DNA from: an uncultured Eubacteriales bacterium
GTDB lineage: Bacteria; Bacillota; Clostridia; Oscillospirales; CAG-382
Direction of reading: 5' to 3'
DNA: 32,719 nt
NCBI GenBank assembly: GCA_934446095.1
Contig: CAKSDR010000014.1
Coordinates: 1 to 32,719 of the forward strand
Shown: positions 24,501 to 31,349 of the stretch, piece after piece
How positions within the stretch are numbered: position 1 is the first letter of the stretch
Layout: every line of letters begins with the position of its first letter
The notes under the pieces: model-generated
What the model saw: only the letters and a program-made list of their open reading frames with translations
The model's database searches: none
What the model was told of the DNA's origin: nothing
Translations under genes and position numbers: made by a program

Positions 24501-25736
24501 TTATTTTTTGCCTCCGACGGACCTTAAGGCTTTCGGTTTTGCATTTTTCTCTTTTAATTTCTTAACATATTCGGGGTTAAGTCCTTTTTTTCTGTAAATG
24601 AGCGTAAACCCGTTCTTTTTCTTCCTGATCGCGGCAGAACTTTTCTTTTGCGGCTGCTTTGAACTTTTCTGAATCTGCTTTTGCGCATTTTGGGGGCTTT
24701 TGCCTTTCATAAGCAGCATTGCTTCACGGATTTCGTCTTCCGTAGGTTCTTTTACGGGGAATAATTTATAAAGGAGATACTGCTGCAAAATCGAGAGGAC
24801 ATTCTGGAATATCCAGTAAATGCCTATAAGTGACGGCACCATAAAGCAGAACCATGTTGACATAAGGGGCATTGTCCAGTCCATTAACTTCATTGAGGCC
24901 TGCTGTTCGGCGGCAGCCGCCGGCTGATATGTAAACTTTCTTATAATTTTTGTGCTTGCAAAAGACGCGACAAAAACAAGCAGCGGTATTATGAGCATAA
25001 AGAGTTGGTTGCTGTCAAAACTCGGTTTGTTCATAAGGTTGAGCGACTTGTTTCCAAAAATCGAAAATTCATTGTAAAAATTAATAATTTTGCCTGAAAT
25101 TTCAGTACCGAGATCTGCCTGAACCGCACTGTCGGTTGCAATATGGAAAACGGCGTCGTTTTGAAGAATAACCGTACTTTTGATTCCGAGGCGTTCGGCG
25201 TGCTTGCCGAGAACTTCGGCGATTTTTGCGAAATTTTCCGAGTAGTTAAAAACGTACGACAGAGGCGACATAATAACTCTGTAGAGAGCGAAAATAATTG
25301 GCATTTGGATAAAAAGAGGAAGACATCCGCCTGCGGGGTTGTAATTTTCCTGCTGATACAGAGTCATAATTTCCTGCTGCATTTTCTGCTGGGTGGCCTT
25401 GTCGGTTCTTCCGGCATATTTGTTTCTGATTGCCATTTCTTTCGGGCGAAGAGAAGCCATCTTCTGCGACATTTTCTGCTGCTTTATTGAAAGAGGGAAG
25501 CAGGCAATTTTAACCAGAAGAGCGAAAAGAAGAATAGCAATTATGTAGTTTTTTCCGGTGTACGTGTAAAGAAAGTTCAATATTTTTCCGAAGATGTCAT
25601 ACAACCATCCCAGAATCGAACCGCCTTCCTGAATTGTGTATGCTTTTTCGCCCTGCGCAAAAACGAGCAGTGAAGAAAAGGCAAAAGACATACAGGAAAG
25701 CATGGCGAACAATTTTTTAAAGTTCTTAGAGTTCAT
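24501..25736 (-). CDS. yidC: Membrane protein insertase YidC/OxaI family
   Basis: This 411-residue insertase helps fold and insert inner-membrane proteins alone or with SecYEG. An N-terminal hydrophobic segment (about 7-27) ends at 'VFAQG', resembling a signal peptide or first membrane helix; no lipobox cysteine is evident. The core has 'LFALLVKIACFPLSIKQQKMSQKM' and 'YQQENYNPAGGCLPLFIQMPIIFALYRVI', the hallmark Oxa1 segment, then membrane helices near 245, 290 and 310. The last 80 residues or so are very rich in Lys, Gln and Arg and may contact the ribosome. AGGAG lies 7 nt before the ATG. It belongs to the rpmH operon; a 124-nt gap separates it from yidD. Confidence 0.97.
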   Translation of the reverse strand: MNSKNFKKLFAMLSCMSFAFSSLLVFAQGEKAYTIQEGGSILGWLYDIFGKILNFLYTYTGKNYIIAILLFALLVKIACFPLSIKQQKMSQKMASLRPKEMAIRNKYAGRTDKATQQKMQQEIMTLYQQENYNPAGGCLPLFIQMPIIFALYRVIMSPLSYVFNYSENFAKIAEVLGKHAERLGIKSTVILQNDAVFHIATDSAVQADLGTEISGKIINFYNEFSIFGNKSLNLMNKPSFDSNQLFMLIIPLLVFVASFASTKIIRKFTYQPAAAAEQQASMKLMDWTMPLMSTWFCFMVPSLIGIYWIFQNVLSILQQYLLYKLFPVKEPTEDEIREAMLLMKGKSPQNAQKQIQKSSKQPQKKSSAAIRKKKNGFTLIYRKKGLNPEYVKKLKEKNAKPKALRSVGGKK

Positions 25737-25860
25737 ATTTTTTCTCCTGTTTTGTAATTGACTCCGGTTTTATATAAATAAAAGCGGATATATGCAATAG
25801 GAATTTATTTAAAAATTCCCAACGCTTTCAAAGTTAATGATTATATCAAAAAGGCGAAAG

Positions 25861-26073
25861 TTACGGAAGGTTGTCAATTCCGCCGCGGCTGAAGGGATTG
25901 CATCGCAATATTCTCCATAAAGAAAGCCCCAGCGCTTTGAAAAAGCCGTATTTTGTAAAGGCCTGAAGGGCATATTCCGAGCATGTCGGATAAAATTTGC
26001 AGCTTGGTGCGCGCTTCAGTTTTGACAGATACTTTCTGTAGAATTTAATAGCATAAATACATAATTTTCTCAT
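25861..26073 (-). CDS. yidD: Membrane protein insertion efficiency factor YidD
   Basis: This 70-residue protein is of family-typical size. The signature 'APSCKFYPTCSEYALQAFTKYGFFKALGLSLWRILRCNPFSRGGIDNLP' region contains the three conserved cysteines and the 'C.YPTCSEYA' and 'RCNP...GG.D' blocks. YidD is a small membrane-associated protein that improves YidC-dependent insertion. It starts one nucleotide after the rnpA stop, in the conserved rnpA-yidD-yidC order. Confidence 0.96.
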   Translation of the reverse strand: MRKLCIYAIKFYRKYLSKLKRAPSCKFYPTCSEYALQAFTKYGFFKALGLSLWRILRCNPFSRGGIDNLP

Positions 26074-26074
26074 A

Positions 26075-26464
26075 TTATTTTTTTCCGCCGTTTTTGTTTA
26101 TCGAGTTAAAATCAATTCCGGAAAGAACACTGCAAAGATTTCCGGATATGTTTTGGGTTTTGACCTGCGGAGCGAAAGCGGCGCTTCTTGCGGCGACGAC
26201 TATTATAAAACCGTCGGGAATAAGATGCATGTTTTGGCGGTAGGCTTCGCGTATCATGCGCTTGACTCTGTTCCTTTTGCAGGCTCCTCCGAGTTTTCTG
26301 TTGACGGTTATGCCGAGTTTTGTTTTCTGAGGCCGACCGTCCTTTTCTTTTTTATAATTTTTCAAAACATATACGGCGCACATTTTGGAAATTTGGCATA
26401 TGCCCCTGTTATATGTTTTTGCAAACATGTGGTTTTCTTTCAGAGATATAATTTTTCTTTTCAT
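26075..26464 (-). CDS. rnpA: Ribonuclease P protein component
   Basis: This 129-residue basic protein partners with the RNase P RNA in 5' processing of tRNA precursors. 'LKENHMFAKTYNRG' matches the 'L....F..v...g' start, and 'RKLGGACKRNRVKRMIREAYRQN' is the RNR motif that defines the family. It is slightly longer than usual (about 115-120), the excess being a polar C-terminal tail. The Shine-Dalgarno is modest (CAGGT). It lies downstream of rpmH, separated by about 160 nt that contain an attenuator-like hairpin. Confidence 0.95.
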   Translation of the reverse strand: MKRKIISLKENHMFAKTYNRGICQISKMCAVYVLKNYKKEKDGRPQKTKLGITVNRKLGGACKRNRVKRMIREAYRQNMHLIPDGFIIVVAARSAAFAPQVKTQNISGNLCSVLSGIDFNSINKNGGKK

Positions 26465-26503
26465 TTTTACCTGTTTTTAAAGTTTTTGTTCAGATAAAGC
26501 AAA

Positions 26504-26556
26504 AAAGGGCGGCCGACCGATAAACCGTAACAAATCCGGCAGTCAGAACACCCTTT
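26504..26556 (-). terminator. Attenuator-like hairpin between rpmH and rnpA
   Basis: On the minus strand AAAGGG (26556-26551 with the extra pair C-G flank) pairs with CCCTTT (26509-26504), and inside it CTGACTG (26546-26540) pairs with CGGTCGG (26519-26513) through G-U pairs that exist only in minus-strand RNA. The structure is followed by TTTTTT. It would stop part of the rpmH transcripts and so give more L34 mRNA than rnpA mRNA. Confidence 0.6.
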
Positions 26557-26626
26557 CTTTTTTTGATTTTGCCGTTTTCAGAAATAAAAAACGATTTAAA
26601 AAGACCAAAAAGCAAAACCTTGCAAA

Positions 26627-26761
26627 TTAATATGTGAGTCTTGCTCTGCCTTTAGCGCGTCTTCTCTTTAAAACTTTTCTGCCGTTGGCAGTTTTCATGC
26701 GTTTTCTGAATCCATGTTCTTTTTTTCTCTGTAACTTTTTAGGCTGGTATGTTCTTACCAT
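26627..26761 (-). CDS. rpmH: 50S ribosomal protein L34
   Basis: This 44-residue, very basic ribosomal protein is of exactly standard length. It opens 'MVRTYQPKKLQRKKEHGFRKR' minus a residue of slack, continues 'MKTANGRKVLKRRRAKGR' and ends 'ARLTY'. L34 sits in the large subunit near 23S rRNA domain III. GAGGTG lies 6 nt before the ATG at 26761. An out-of-frame ATG four nt earlier is ignored. It heads the rpmH-rnpA-yidD-yidC-jag cluster. In B. subtilis this gene is divergent from dnaA and adjacent to it; here it is 16 kb away and points toward dnaA. Confidence 0.97.
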   Translation of the reverse strand: MVRTYQPKKLQRKKEHGFRKRMKTANGRKVLKRRRAKGRARLTY

Positions 26762-26862
26762 ACATAGCACCTCGCTTTCATTTTAAAGTCTGGCTTGTAT
26801 ATAAGTAAAACGGAAAATAAATTATTTATTTCCGGTATTTACACTTTTGCCGATATAAAAGC

Positions 26863-26892
26863 ATTATATACCATAAGGGGAGGTCTTGTCAA
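26863..26892 (-). promoter_or_regulatory. rpmH operon promoter
   Basis: On the minus strand TTGACA (26892-26887), 18 bp, TATAAT (26868-26863). Both hexamers are perfect, fitting a ribosomal protein gene. The leader of about 95 nt carries a near-perfect inverted repeat around 26811-26835 (CGGAAAATAAAT / TATTTATTTCCG). Confidence 0.8.
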
Positions 26893-26997
26893 GATAAAAT
26901 TGACACTTTTATTATATATTTTTATAAAAAATAAAAAATTACGGCGAGATCCGGGTCAAACTCTATAAAATTTTACTAAAATATAAACATATTTTTG

Positions 26998-27026
26998 TTG
27001 AAGGATTCCGGAATATATGATAAAAT
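26998..27026 (+). promoter_or_regulatory. Promoter of the DUF2156-comEC pair
   Basis: TTGAAG (26998-27003), 17 bp, TAAAAT (27021-27026), about 42 nt before the TTG start at 27069. It is divergent from the rpmH promoter. The rest of the 307-nt intergenic region 26762-27068 is AT-rich, and I see no DnaA boxes in it. Confidence 0.55.
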
Positions 27027-27068
27027 AAAAAATAATGACAGTTATATTTAGTAAACAGGGGTGTTTTT

Positions 27069-27944
27069 TTGCTTAATTTTTTGCCTGTTGCGGCAGATGC
27101 CGAAAAAGAAATCGGCCAATATTTGGAATATTATCATTTTCGCATGTGCGATTATACTTTTATAACGTTATATTTGTGGAGAAATTTTTTCGATACTGAG
27201 TATTGCGTTTCAGATGACGTTCTGTACCTGCGCCACAATAACTTCGGAGGGAAAAGAGCGTATCTGTTTCCTATAGGACACGGAGATATTGACGGTGCCG
27301 TAAGAAATATCTGCGGTATGGAAAGAAAGACTGTTTTCTGCGCCGTGTCGAAAGAGGATTCCGAAAGAATAGAGTCTATTACCGGAAGACAGACGATAGC
27401 CAAAAAAGAAGAGGGCTGGTCGGATTATTTGTATCTGAAAGATGAAATATCGTCGTTTTCCGGAAAAAAGTTTCACGGTCAGAAAAATCACGTGAACCAT
27501 TTTAAAAAAACTTTTCCTGATTACAATTATGTAAAAATAACAAAGGACAACGCAGCCGATGCAGCCGGGTTTTTCAAAACTTTTCTTGCCGGTGCGCAAA
27601 GCGATCTTGAAAGAACAGAACTTAAACAGAATATAGATTTTTTTGAAAATTTCGGGGCGGTCGAAAGTTTTGCCGACGGGGGATTTATAGAATGCGGAGG
27701 CAAAATTTTGGCATGTTCGCTTTCCGAGGTTGTGGGAGATACGCTGTTCATTCACGTAGAAAGGGCGCAAGGTTCGATAAAAGGGGCATATCAGACGATG
27801 TTTATGGAAACTTCAAGAAGGGCGCCTGACAAAGTTGTGTATCTGAACCGCGAGGAGGATTGCGGCGACGAAGGACTCAGGACTTCGAAAATGTCTTACC
27901 ATCCGATAAATCTAATTGATAAATATACAGTTTATGTCCGATAA
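27069..27944 (+). CDS. DUF2156 domain-containing protein
   Basis: This 291-residue protein matches the DUF2156 pattern (GNAT-like fold, related to the C-terminal domain of phosphatidylglycerol lysyltransferases). Visible hallmarks are the early 'YHFRMCDYTFITLYLWRNFF', the middle 'SGKKFHGQKNHVNHFKKTFPDYNYVKI', and the C-terminal 'VYLNREEDCGDEGLRTSKMSYHP', the family's 'N.eeDlG..gLR.aK.sy.P' block. The predicted role is aminoacyl or acyl transfer to a lipid or peptide, but without the membrane domain of MprF the substrate is unknown. The start is TTG, chosen because AGGGGTG lies about 6 nt upstream and translation then begins 'LNFLPV', typical of the family. comEC follows after 42 nt in the same direction. 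Confidence 0.85.
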   Translation: MLNFLPVAADAEKEIGQYLEYYHFRMCDYTFITLYLWRNFFDTEYCVSDDVLYLRHNNFGGKRAYLFPIGHGDIDGAVRNICGMERKTVFCAVSKEDSERIESITGRQTIAKKEEGWSDYLYLKDEISSFSGKKFHGQKNHVNHFKKTFPDYNYVKITKDNAADAAGFFKTFLAGAQSDLERTELKQNIDFFENFGAVESFADGGFIECGGKILACSLSEVVGDTLFIHVERAQGSIKGAYQTMFMETSRRAPDKVVYLNREEDCGDEGLRTSKMSYHPINLIDKYTVYVR

Positions 27945-27986
27945 TTTTGCGAGAACCGACATTTATATGAGGGGAGCGATGACAGG

Positions 27987-29582
27987 TTGACAAAAATAAA
28001 GCGTCCGGCTGTGATTTTTGCAATTGTTATTTTTTTATCTTCAGTTCTTTTTTATTATCTTAACAGTTATTTCCGTTTTTCCGCAAGAGGGTTTATAATT
28101 TTTTGCGCCTCGGTTTTTGCAGTTATATCGCTGTTGTTTTTTGTGATTTTCAAAAAATTTAAAACGATTACAACGTTGTTTTTGATCTTTACGGTTCTTT
28201 ACCCGTGTGTAATTCAGTTTATATCCGCAAAAAGGGCTGAAAATTTTACAAACCGTTTTTCGGGAGAACATGAGTATACTTTTGTTGTGGATAAGGCTGC
28301 CGGAAGCGATAAAGTTAATTTTATATTCACAAAACCCGTTATGTGCGACGGAGAAAAAATAAAGGACGGCGAAAAGGTTTTCTTCACGGCTTCGCTGAAA
28401 CTTGCGCCGCAGGTCGGGGACGCTTTCAGTATAAGGGCGGTTATCTGTCCTGTCAGCGACGAGAACCTTGAAAAATACAATTTTTTTGTCAACAAGACGT
28501 ACCTCTTTTCAAACGGTACTTTTCTGCTTCTTGCAGGCTCCGAAAATGAGAAAATTGTTTTTGAGAGGGGAAAAGAGGAGGATCTTACTTTCAGGGAAAA
28601 ATGCTGCGTCAGATTTCAAAGATGCCTTAAGGAAAACACTGAAAACGCAGGCCCCGACGTTTACGGCATCGCAAAAGCTATAGTGCTGGGTGACAGGTCG
28701 TCGGTAAGTTCAAATATAAAAAATTATTTTAAGATCTGCGGAGTTCTGCCTTATCTTGCGGTTTCCGGGCTTCATGTGCTTATCCTTATTACCTTTTTGT
28801 CGTTTTTTCTCAGAACTGTTTTCGGAAATACGAGGGCTATGTATGTGTTAATTATAGCATTTGCGCTGTTTTATATGATGCTGCTGTCTTTTTCCGCGTC
28901 TGTTACAAGGGCATGCGTTATGGCGATATGCCTTTATTGCGGAAAACTTCTTAGAAGGACGAGCGATTCTGTCAATGCAATCGCGGTATCTCTCATAATT
29001 CTTGTAACGATAAATCCCATGTGCGTTTTTGATGCCGGTATGGCGCTTTCATATCTTGCAACGATAGGGATAATCTGTTCTTCGGAACTTTTAAAACCGA
29101 TTTTTTCAGTAGTTACCTCTCCGGTTTATAAAAAAATCACAAAACTTATCGAAAGTTTTGTGATGTCGTTTTATGCGTCAACTTTTACAATACCGGTAGT
29201 GGCGCACGGTTTCGGATATTTTTCCATGCTTGCGCCGATAGTGTCGCTTATTATGGCATTTCCGTTTTCTGTTGCCATGAGTTTTGTTGTACTTATGTAC
29301 TTCTTCTCGTTTCTTAATATAAAATTTCTGATAGACGCATGCGTGTGCGTTTTTTCGGTTTCAATCAATTTTATAATTTCCGTTGTCAGATTTTTTTCAA
29401 ACGAAAGTTATATGTTTATCCCATGCGACATCTCGCAGATAATGCTGCTGCTGTTTTTCGTGTTGTATTTTATATTGTTTCTGTCCTTCGCGCGAGCCCG
29501 CGAGAGGGCACAGGTTTCGGTTTCGGCCGGAATTTTCATGACAGGCGCCGCATTTATTATTTATTCTTCCGCAGTTGCCTGA
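27987..29582 (+). CDS. comEC: ComEC/Rec2-family competence channel protein, without metallo-beta-lactamase domain
   Basis: This 531-residue multi-pass membrane protein starts with two or three membrane helices, then a soluble OB-like region (about 75-200, DUF4131-like). The ComEC competence domain has 'IAKAIVLGDRSSVSSNIKNYFKICGVLPYLAVSGLHVLIL' (about 225-265), the family's 'G.....lsvSGlHv' signature, and 'FSASVTRACVMAIC'. It ends after the last helices, so the C-terminal metallo-beta-lactamase-like nuclease domain of full ComEC (about 750-800 aa) is missing. In natural transformation ComEC passes single-stranded DNA through the membrane; whether this one does is unknown. The start is TTG, overlapping a four-codon ATG-ACA-GGT-TGA frame. 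Its 3' end overlaps the convergent gene by 22 nt. Confidence 0.9.
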   Translation: MTKIKRPAVIFAIVIFLSSVLFYYLNSYFRFSARGFIIFCASVFAVISLLFFVIFKKFKTITTLFLIFTVLYPCVIQFISAKRAENFTNRFSGEHEYTFVVDKAAGSDKVNFIFTKPVMCDGEKIKDGEKVFFTASLKLAPQVGDAFSIRAVICPVSDENLEKYNFFVNKTYLFSNGTFLLLAGSENEKIVFERGKEEDLTFREKCCVRFQRCLKENTENAGPDVYGIAKAIVLGDRSSVSSNIKNYFKICGVLPYLAVSGLHVLILITFLSFFLRTVFGNTRAMYVLIIAFALFYMMLLSFSASVTRACVMAICLYCGKLLRRTSDSVNAIAVSLIILVTINPMCVFDAGMALSYLATIGIICSSELLKPIFSVVTSPVYKKITKLIESFVMSFYASTFTIPVVAHGFGYFSMLAPIVSLIMAFPFSVAMSFVVLMYFFSFLNIKFLIDACVCVFSVSINFIISVVRFFSNESYMFIPCDISQIMLLLFFVLYFILFLSFARARERAQVSVSAGIFMTGAAFIIYSSAVA

Positions 29583-30310
29583 TTTTTTGAAGACGGATTC
29601 TTTTTTGACCTTATGTCTTCAAACCAGTATTTCCCTTTTTTCATCGATATAAAACCGATAACCGACGCAAAAGACGCGCCTATGCAGTCGACGATTATAT
29701 CTTTCATGGTGTCGCGCAGCGCGTCGTGCCCGGAAAGCACAGTGCCGTCGGCAAGCATGAATTTCTGCATGTTAAGACCTAAAATTCCGTCAAATGTGAA
29801 TTCGTAAATTTCCCAAATCGCTCCGAGCGACACCGCAAAGCAGAACGAAAACATCGAAACGAGGATCGGTGACAGGTTCATGCTCGTCTTTTCGCTGTGG
29901 TTTAACAGCGATACTACGAGAAATCCGAAGGTACCTGCCATGATACTGCTGAAGCAGTGAAGCACAACATCCCAGTTCGGGACGGTGTAATAGAAATTCC
30001 GAACTTCGCCGAGAAAGATTGCACAGTAGAGAAATATTATATAAAGCATGTATAATATCGGAGGAAAATCAAATTTGAAAGTTTTTGACAAAAACGAGGG
30101 TATGTGTATTACAAATACTCCCAGAACGCACTGAACGAGCATAAGCACATAATCCGCAACCGAACGGTAACTTTCATCTGGAAGCGCAGGAATATTGTCT
30201 GACGAAAAAATGCGGATAATAAGGTATATTATGGGGATTATAAAACTTAAAAGCACGCCGCAATAAGTTATTTTCAATAATTTTTTTCCGTTGAAATGGT
30301 TTTTTTGCAT
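29561..30310 (-). CDS. Multi-pass integral membrane protein of unknown function
   Basis: This 249-residue protein has about six hydrophobic segments (around 12-33, 53-73, 83-100, 112-137, 145-165 and 210-230). Conserved-looking polar residues sit inside or next to helices: 'WDVVLHCFSSIMAG', 'AIWEIYEFTFDGILGLNMQ' and 'DTMKDIIVDCIGASFASVIG'. The D..H, WE..E and D...D..GA pattern recalls YjdF/DUF2238 and VanZ-like membrane families, but I cannot assign it firmly. No signal peptide beyond the first helix is evident; the C-terminus is charged and cytoplasmic in appearance. It has its own promoter (30357-30386), and its end overlaps the convergent comEC 3' end by 22 nt. Function unknown. Confidence 0.75.
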   Translation of the reverse strand: MQKNHFNGKKLLKITYCGVLLSFIIPIIYLIIRIFSSDNIPALPDESYRSVADYVLMLVQCVLGVFVIHIPSFLSKTFKFDFPPILYMLYIIFLYCAIFLGEVRNFYYTVPNWDVVLHCFSSIMAGTFGFLVVSLLNHSEKTSMNLSPILVSMFSFCFAVSLGAIWEIYEFTFDGILGLNMQKFMLADGTVLSGHDALRDTMKDIIVDCIGASFASVIGFISMKKGKYWFEDIRSKKNPSSKNQATAEE

Positions 30311-30356
30311 GTCAAAATTAACTCCCGAAATTTTAAAAATTTGCTTTAATTTAGTA

Positions 30357-30386
30357 ATTATAACATAATTTTCATAAAAAAATCAA
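30357..30386 (-). promoter_or_regulatory. Promoter of the membrane protein gene at 29561-30310
   Basis: On the minus strand TTGATT (30386-30381), 18 bp, TATAAT (30362-30357). The -10 is perfect. It lies within the 87-nt gap after the lactonase-like gene, about 47 nt before the ATG. Confidence 0.6.
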
Positions 30387-30397
30387 GAGTTTTGCAT

Positions 30398-31057
30398 TTA
30401 GTCGAGTCCGTCGCATGGGCGCGGAGCGTCAAACTTTTCGTGACTCAGATAAACAATATAATTTTTGCCGCTGTATTTGCTGATAAATTCACGGCTTTTT
30501 TTCGGGCAAAATGAAGAACCGGTGGGGATTTTTTTATTAAGACATTCTCTTAAATAACATTCGTCTCCTGCTATTATATATGTGTGTGTATTTTCAATAA
30601 TTTCAACAATGCAGGAGCCGCTCGTGTGGCCGCCGATTTTGACGGCCTTTACATTTTTGCATATTTCGGCGCTTTCGTCAAATATCCGTACATTCGCACT
30701 CTTATCAAAAAAATCTTTTCCCGCTTCATATTCATCGCTCTGAATATAGACGGCTGCGTTTTTAAAGCGGTTTACACATTCTATGTGATCGTAATGTGCA
30801 TGTGTTATTATGACATCGGTAATATCGCTCGGGGTTATGTTCAGTTTTTTCAGTGCCTCGACGGGGCCTATAAAATCTTCAGTTACAAACCCCGGCATTG
30901 TTTCGCATCCAGCATCAACCAAAATCAGTTTGTCTTCGGTTTTGACAAGATATATCATAAACACAATGGGGCGGTATTTGTTCTTTTTTCCGCCTGAAAA
31001 AATCATGCTTTCCGGCAAAACCGATTTGCCGAATTCAATCGGGATTATTTCTGCCAT
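30398..31057 (-). CDS. Metallo-beta-lactamase-fold hydrolase, N-acyl homoserine lactonase-like
   Basis: This 219-residue MBL-fold enzyme has the dinuclear metal motif 'HAHYDH' at residues 86-91 (HxHxDH). A downstream His lies in 'GGHTSGSC' (about 143), an Asp in 'IIAGDECYL' (about 160) and a His in 'YLSHEKFD' (about 208), so all metal ligands expected for the AiiA/AttM type are present. The N-terminal 'KLILVDAGCE' strand also fits. Family members hydrolyse lactones, including acyl homoserine lactone signals, but many homologues in anaerobes have other unknown substrates, so only the hydrolase class is well supported. There is no signal peptide. GGGGGTG precedes the ATG by about 10 nt; I see only a weak promoter upstream. 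Confidence 0.88.
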   Translation of the reverse strand: MAEIIPIEFGKSVLPESMIFSGGKKNKYRPIVFMIYLVKTEDKLILVDAGCETMPGFVTEDFIGPVEALKKLNITPSDITDVIITHAHYDHIECVNRFKNAAVYIQSDEYEAGKDFFDKSANVRIFDESAEICKNVKAVKIGGHTSGSCIVEIIENTHTYIIAGDECYLRECLNKKIPTGSSFCPKKSREFISKYSGKNYIVYLSHEKFDAPRPCDGLD

Positions 31058-31126
31058 GAGATCTTAACACCCCCATTTCACACATTGATATGCGGAATAT
31101 TTGCACAAGATTAGGTTTTAAAAAGC

Positions 31127-31171
31127 AAAAACCGCACAAACAAACTGGATACAGTCGTGTATACGGTTTTT
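31127..31171 (-). terminator. Terminator downstream of the tRNA-Arg
   Basis: AAAAACCG (31171-31164, minus strand) pairs with CGGTTTTT (31134-31127), enclosing a minor ATAC/GTAT hairpin, and is followed by GCTTTTT. It lies just after the tRNA 3' end and before the lactonase-like gene. It is weaker than the other terminators here because of the long loop. Confidence 0.5.
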
Positions 31172-31176
31172 AAAAT

Positions 31177-31254
31177 TGGCCCGCGTGACAGGACTCGAAC
31201 CTGCAACCAACGGAATCGGAATCCGGTACTCTATCCAAATTGAGCTAAAAGCGG
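31177..31254 (-). tRNA. tRNA-Arg (anticodon CCG), degenerate; possible pseudogene
   Basis: A 78-nt tRNA-like sequence on the minus strand has an encoded CCA. D arm GCTC/GAGT with loop GG, T arm GCAGG-TTCGAGT-CCTGT and positions T8/A9 are all normal, and the anticodon loop TTCCGAT gives CCG (Arg). The stems are damaged, however. The acceptor 5' strand CCGCTTT faces CACGCGG, so pairs 5-68 and 7-66 are T-C mismatches; the opposite strand predicts CCGCGTG. The anticodon stem CCGGA/TCCGT has a C-T mismatch at 27-43, explainable by loss of one G. It begins 6 nt after the rny terminator stem and has no room for a promoter of its own. It may be inactive or depend on read-through. Confidence 0.75.
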
Positions 31255-31260
31255 ATAAAT

Positions 31261-31291
31261 AAAATCGGACAAAATGCTTTTGTCCGATTTT
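31261..31291 (-). terminator. rny terminator
   Basis: A perfect 14-bp stem AAAATCGGACAAAA / TTTTGTCCGATTTT with a 3-base loop lies about 60 nt after the rny stop and is followed on the minus strand by ATTTAT. The stem can also work on the plus strand. Confidence 0.85.
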
Positions 31292-31349
31292 TATTTTCTG
31301 ATAAAATAATTTATCAATAAGAATTTAAAAGAAAAATAAAATTTATCGG

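Noticed and set aside
25800..25819. Inverted repeat GGAATTT/AAATTCC between yidD and yidC
   Set aside because: Seven AT-rich base pairs without a T run are too weak for a terminator or a clear operator.
26762..27068. Alternative replication origin upstream of rpmH
   Set aside because: Gene direction flips here, but I find no TTATCCACA-like boxes. Boxes cluster in the dnaA-dnaN gap, and the sampled base skew changes there.
27210..27770. Minus-strand open frame of 186 codons opposite the DUF2156 gene
   Set aside because: It has Phe/Lys/Tyr-rich composition typical of AT-rich antisense frames, no start signals, and is fully covered by a well-supported gene.
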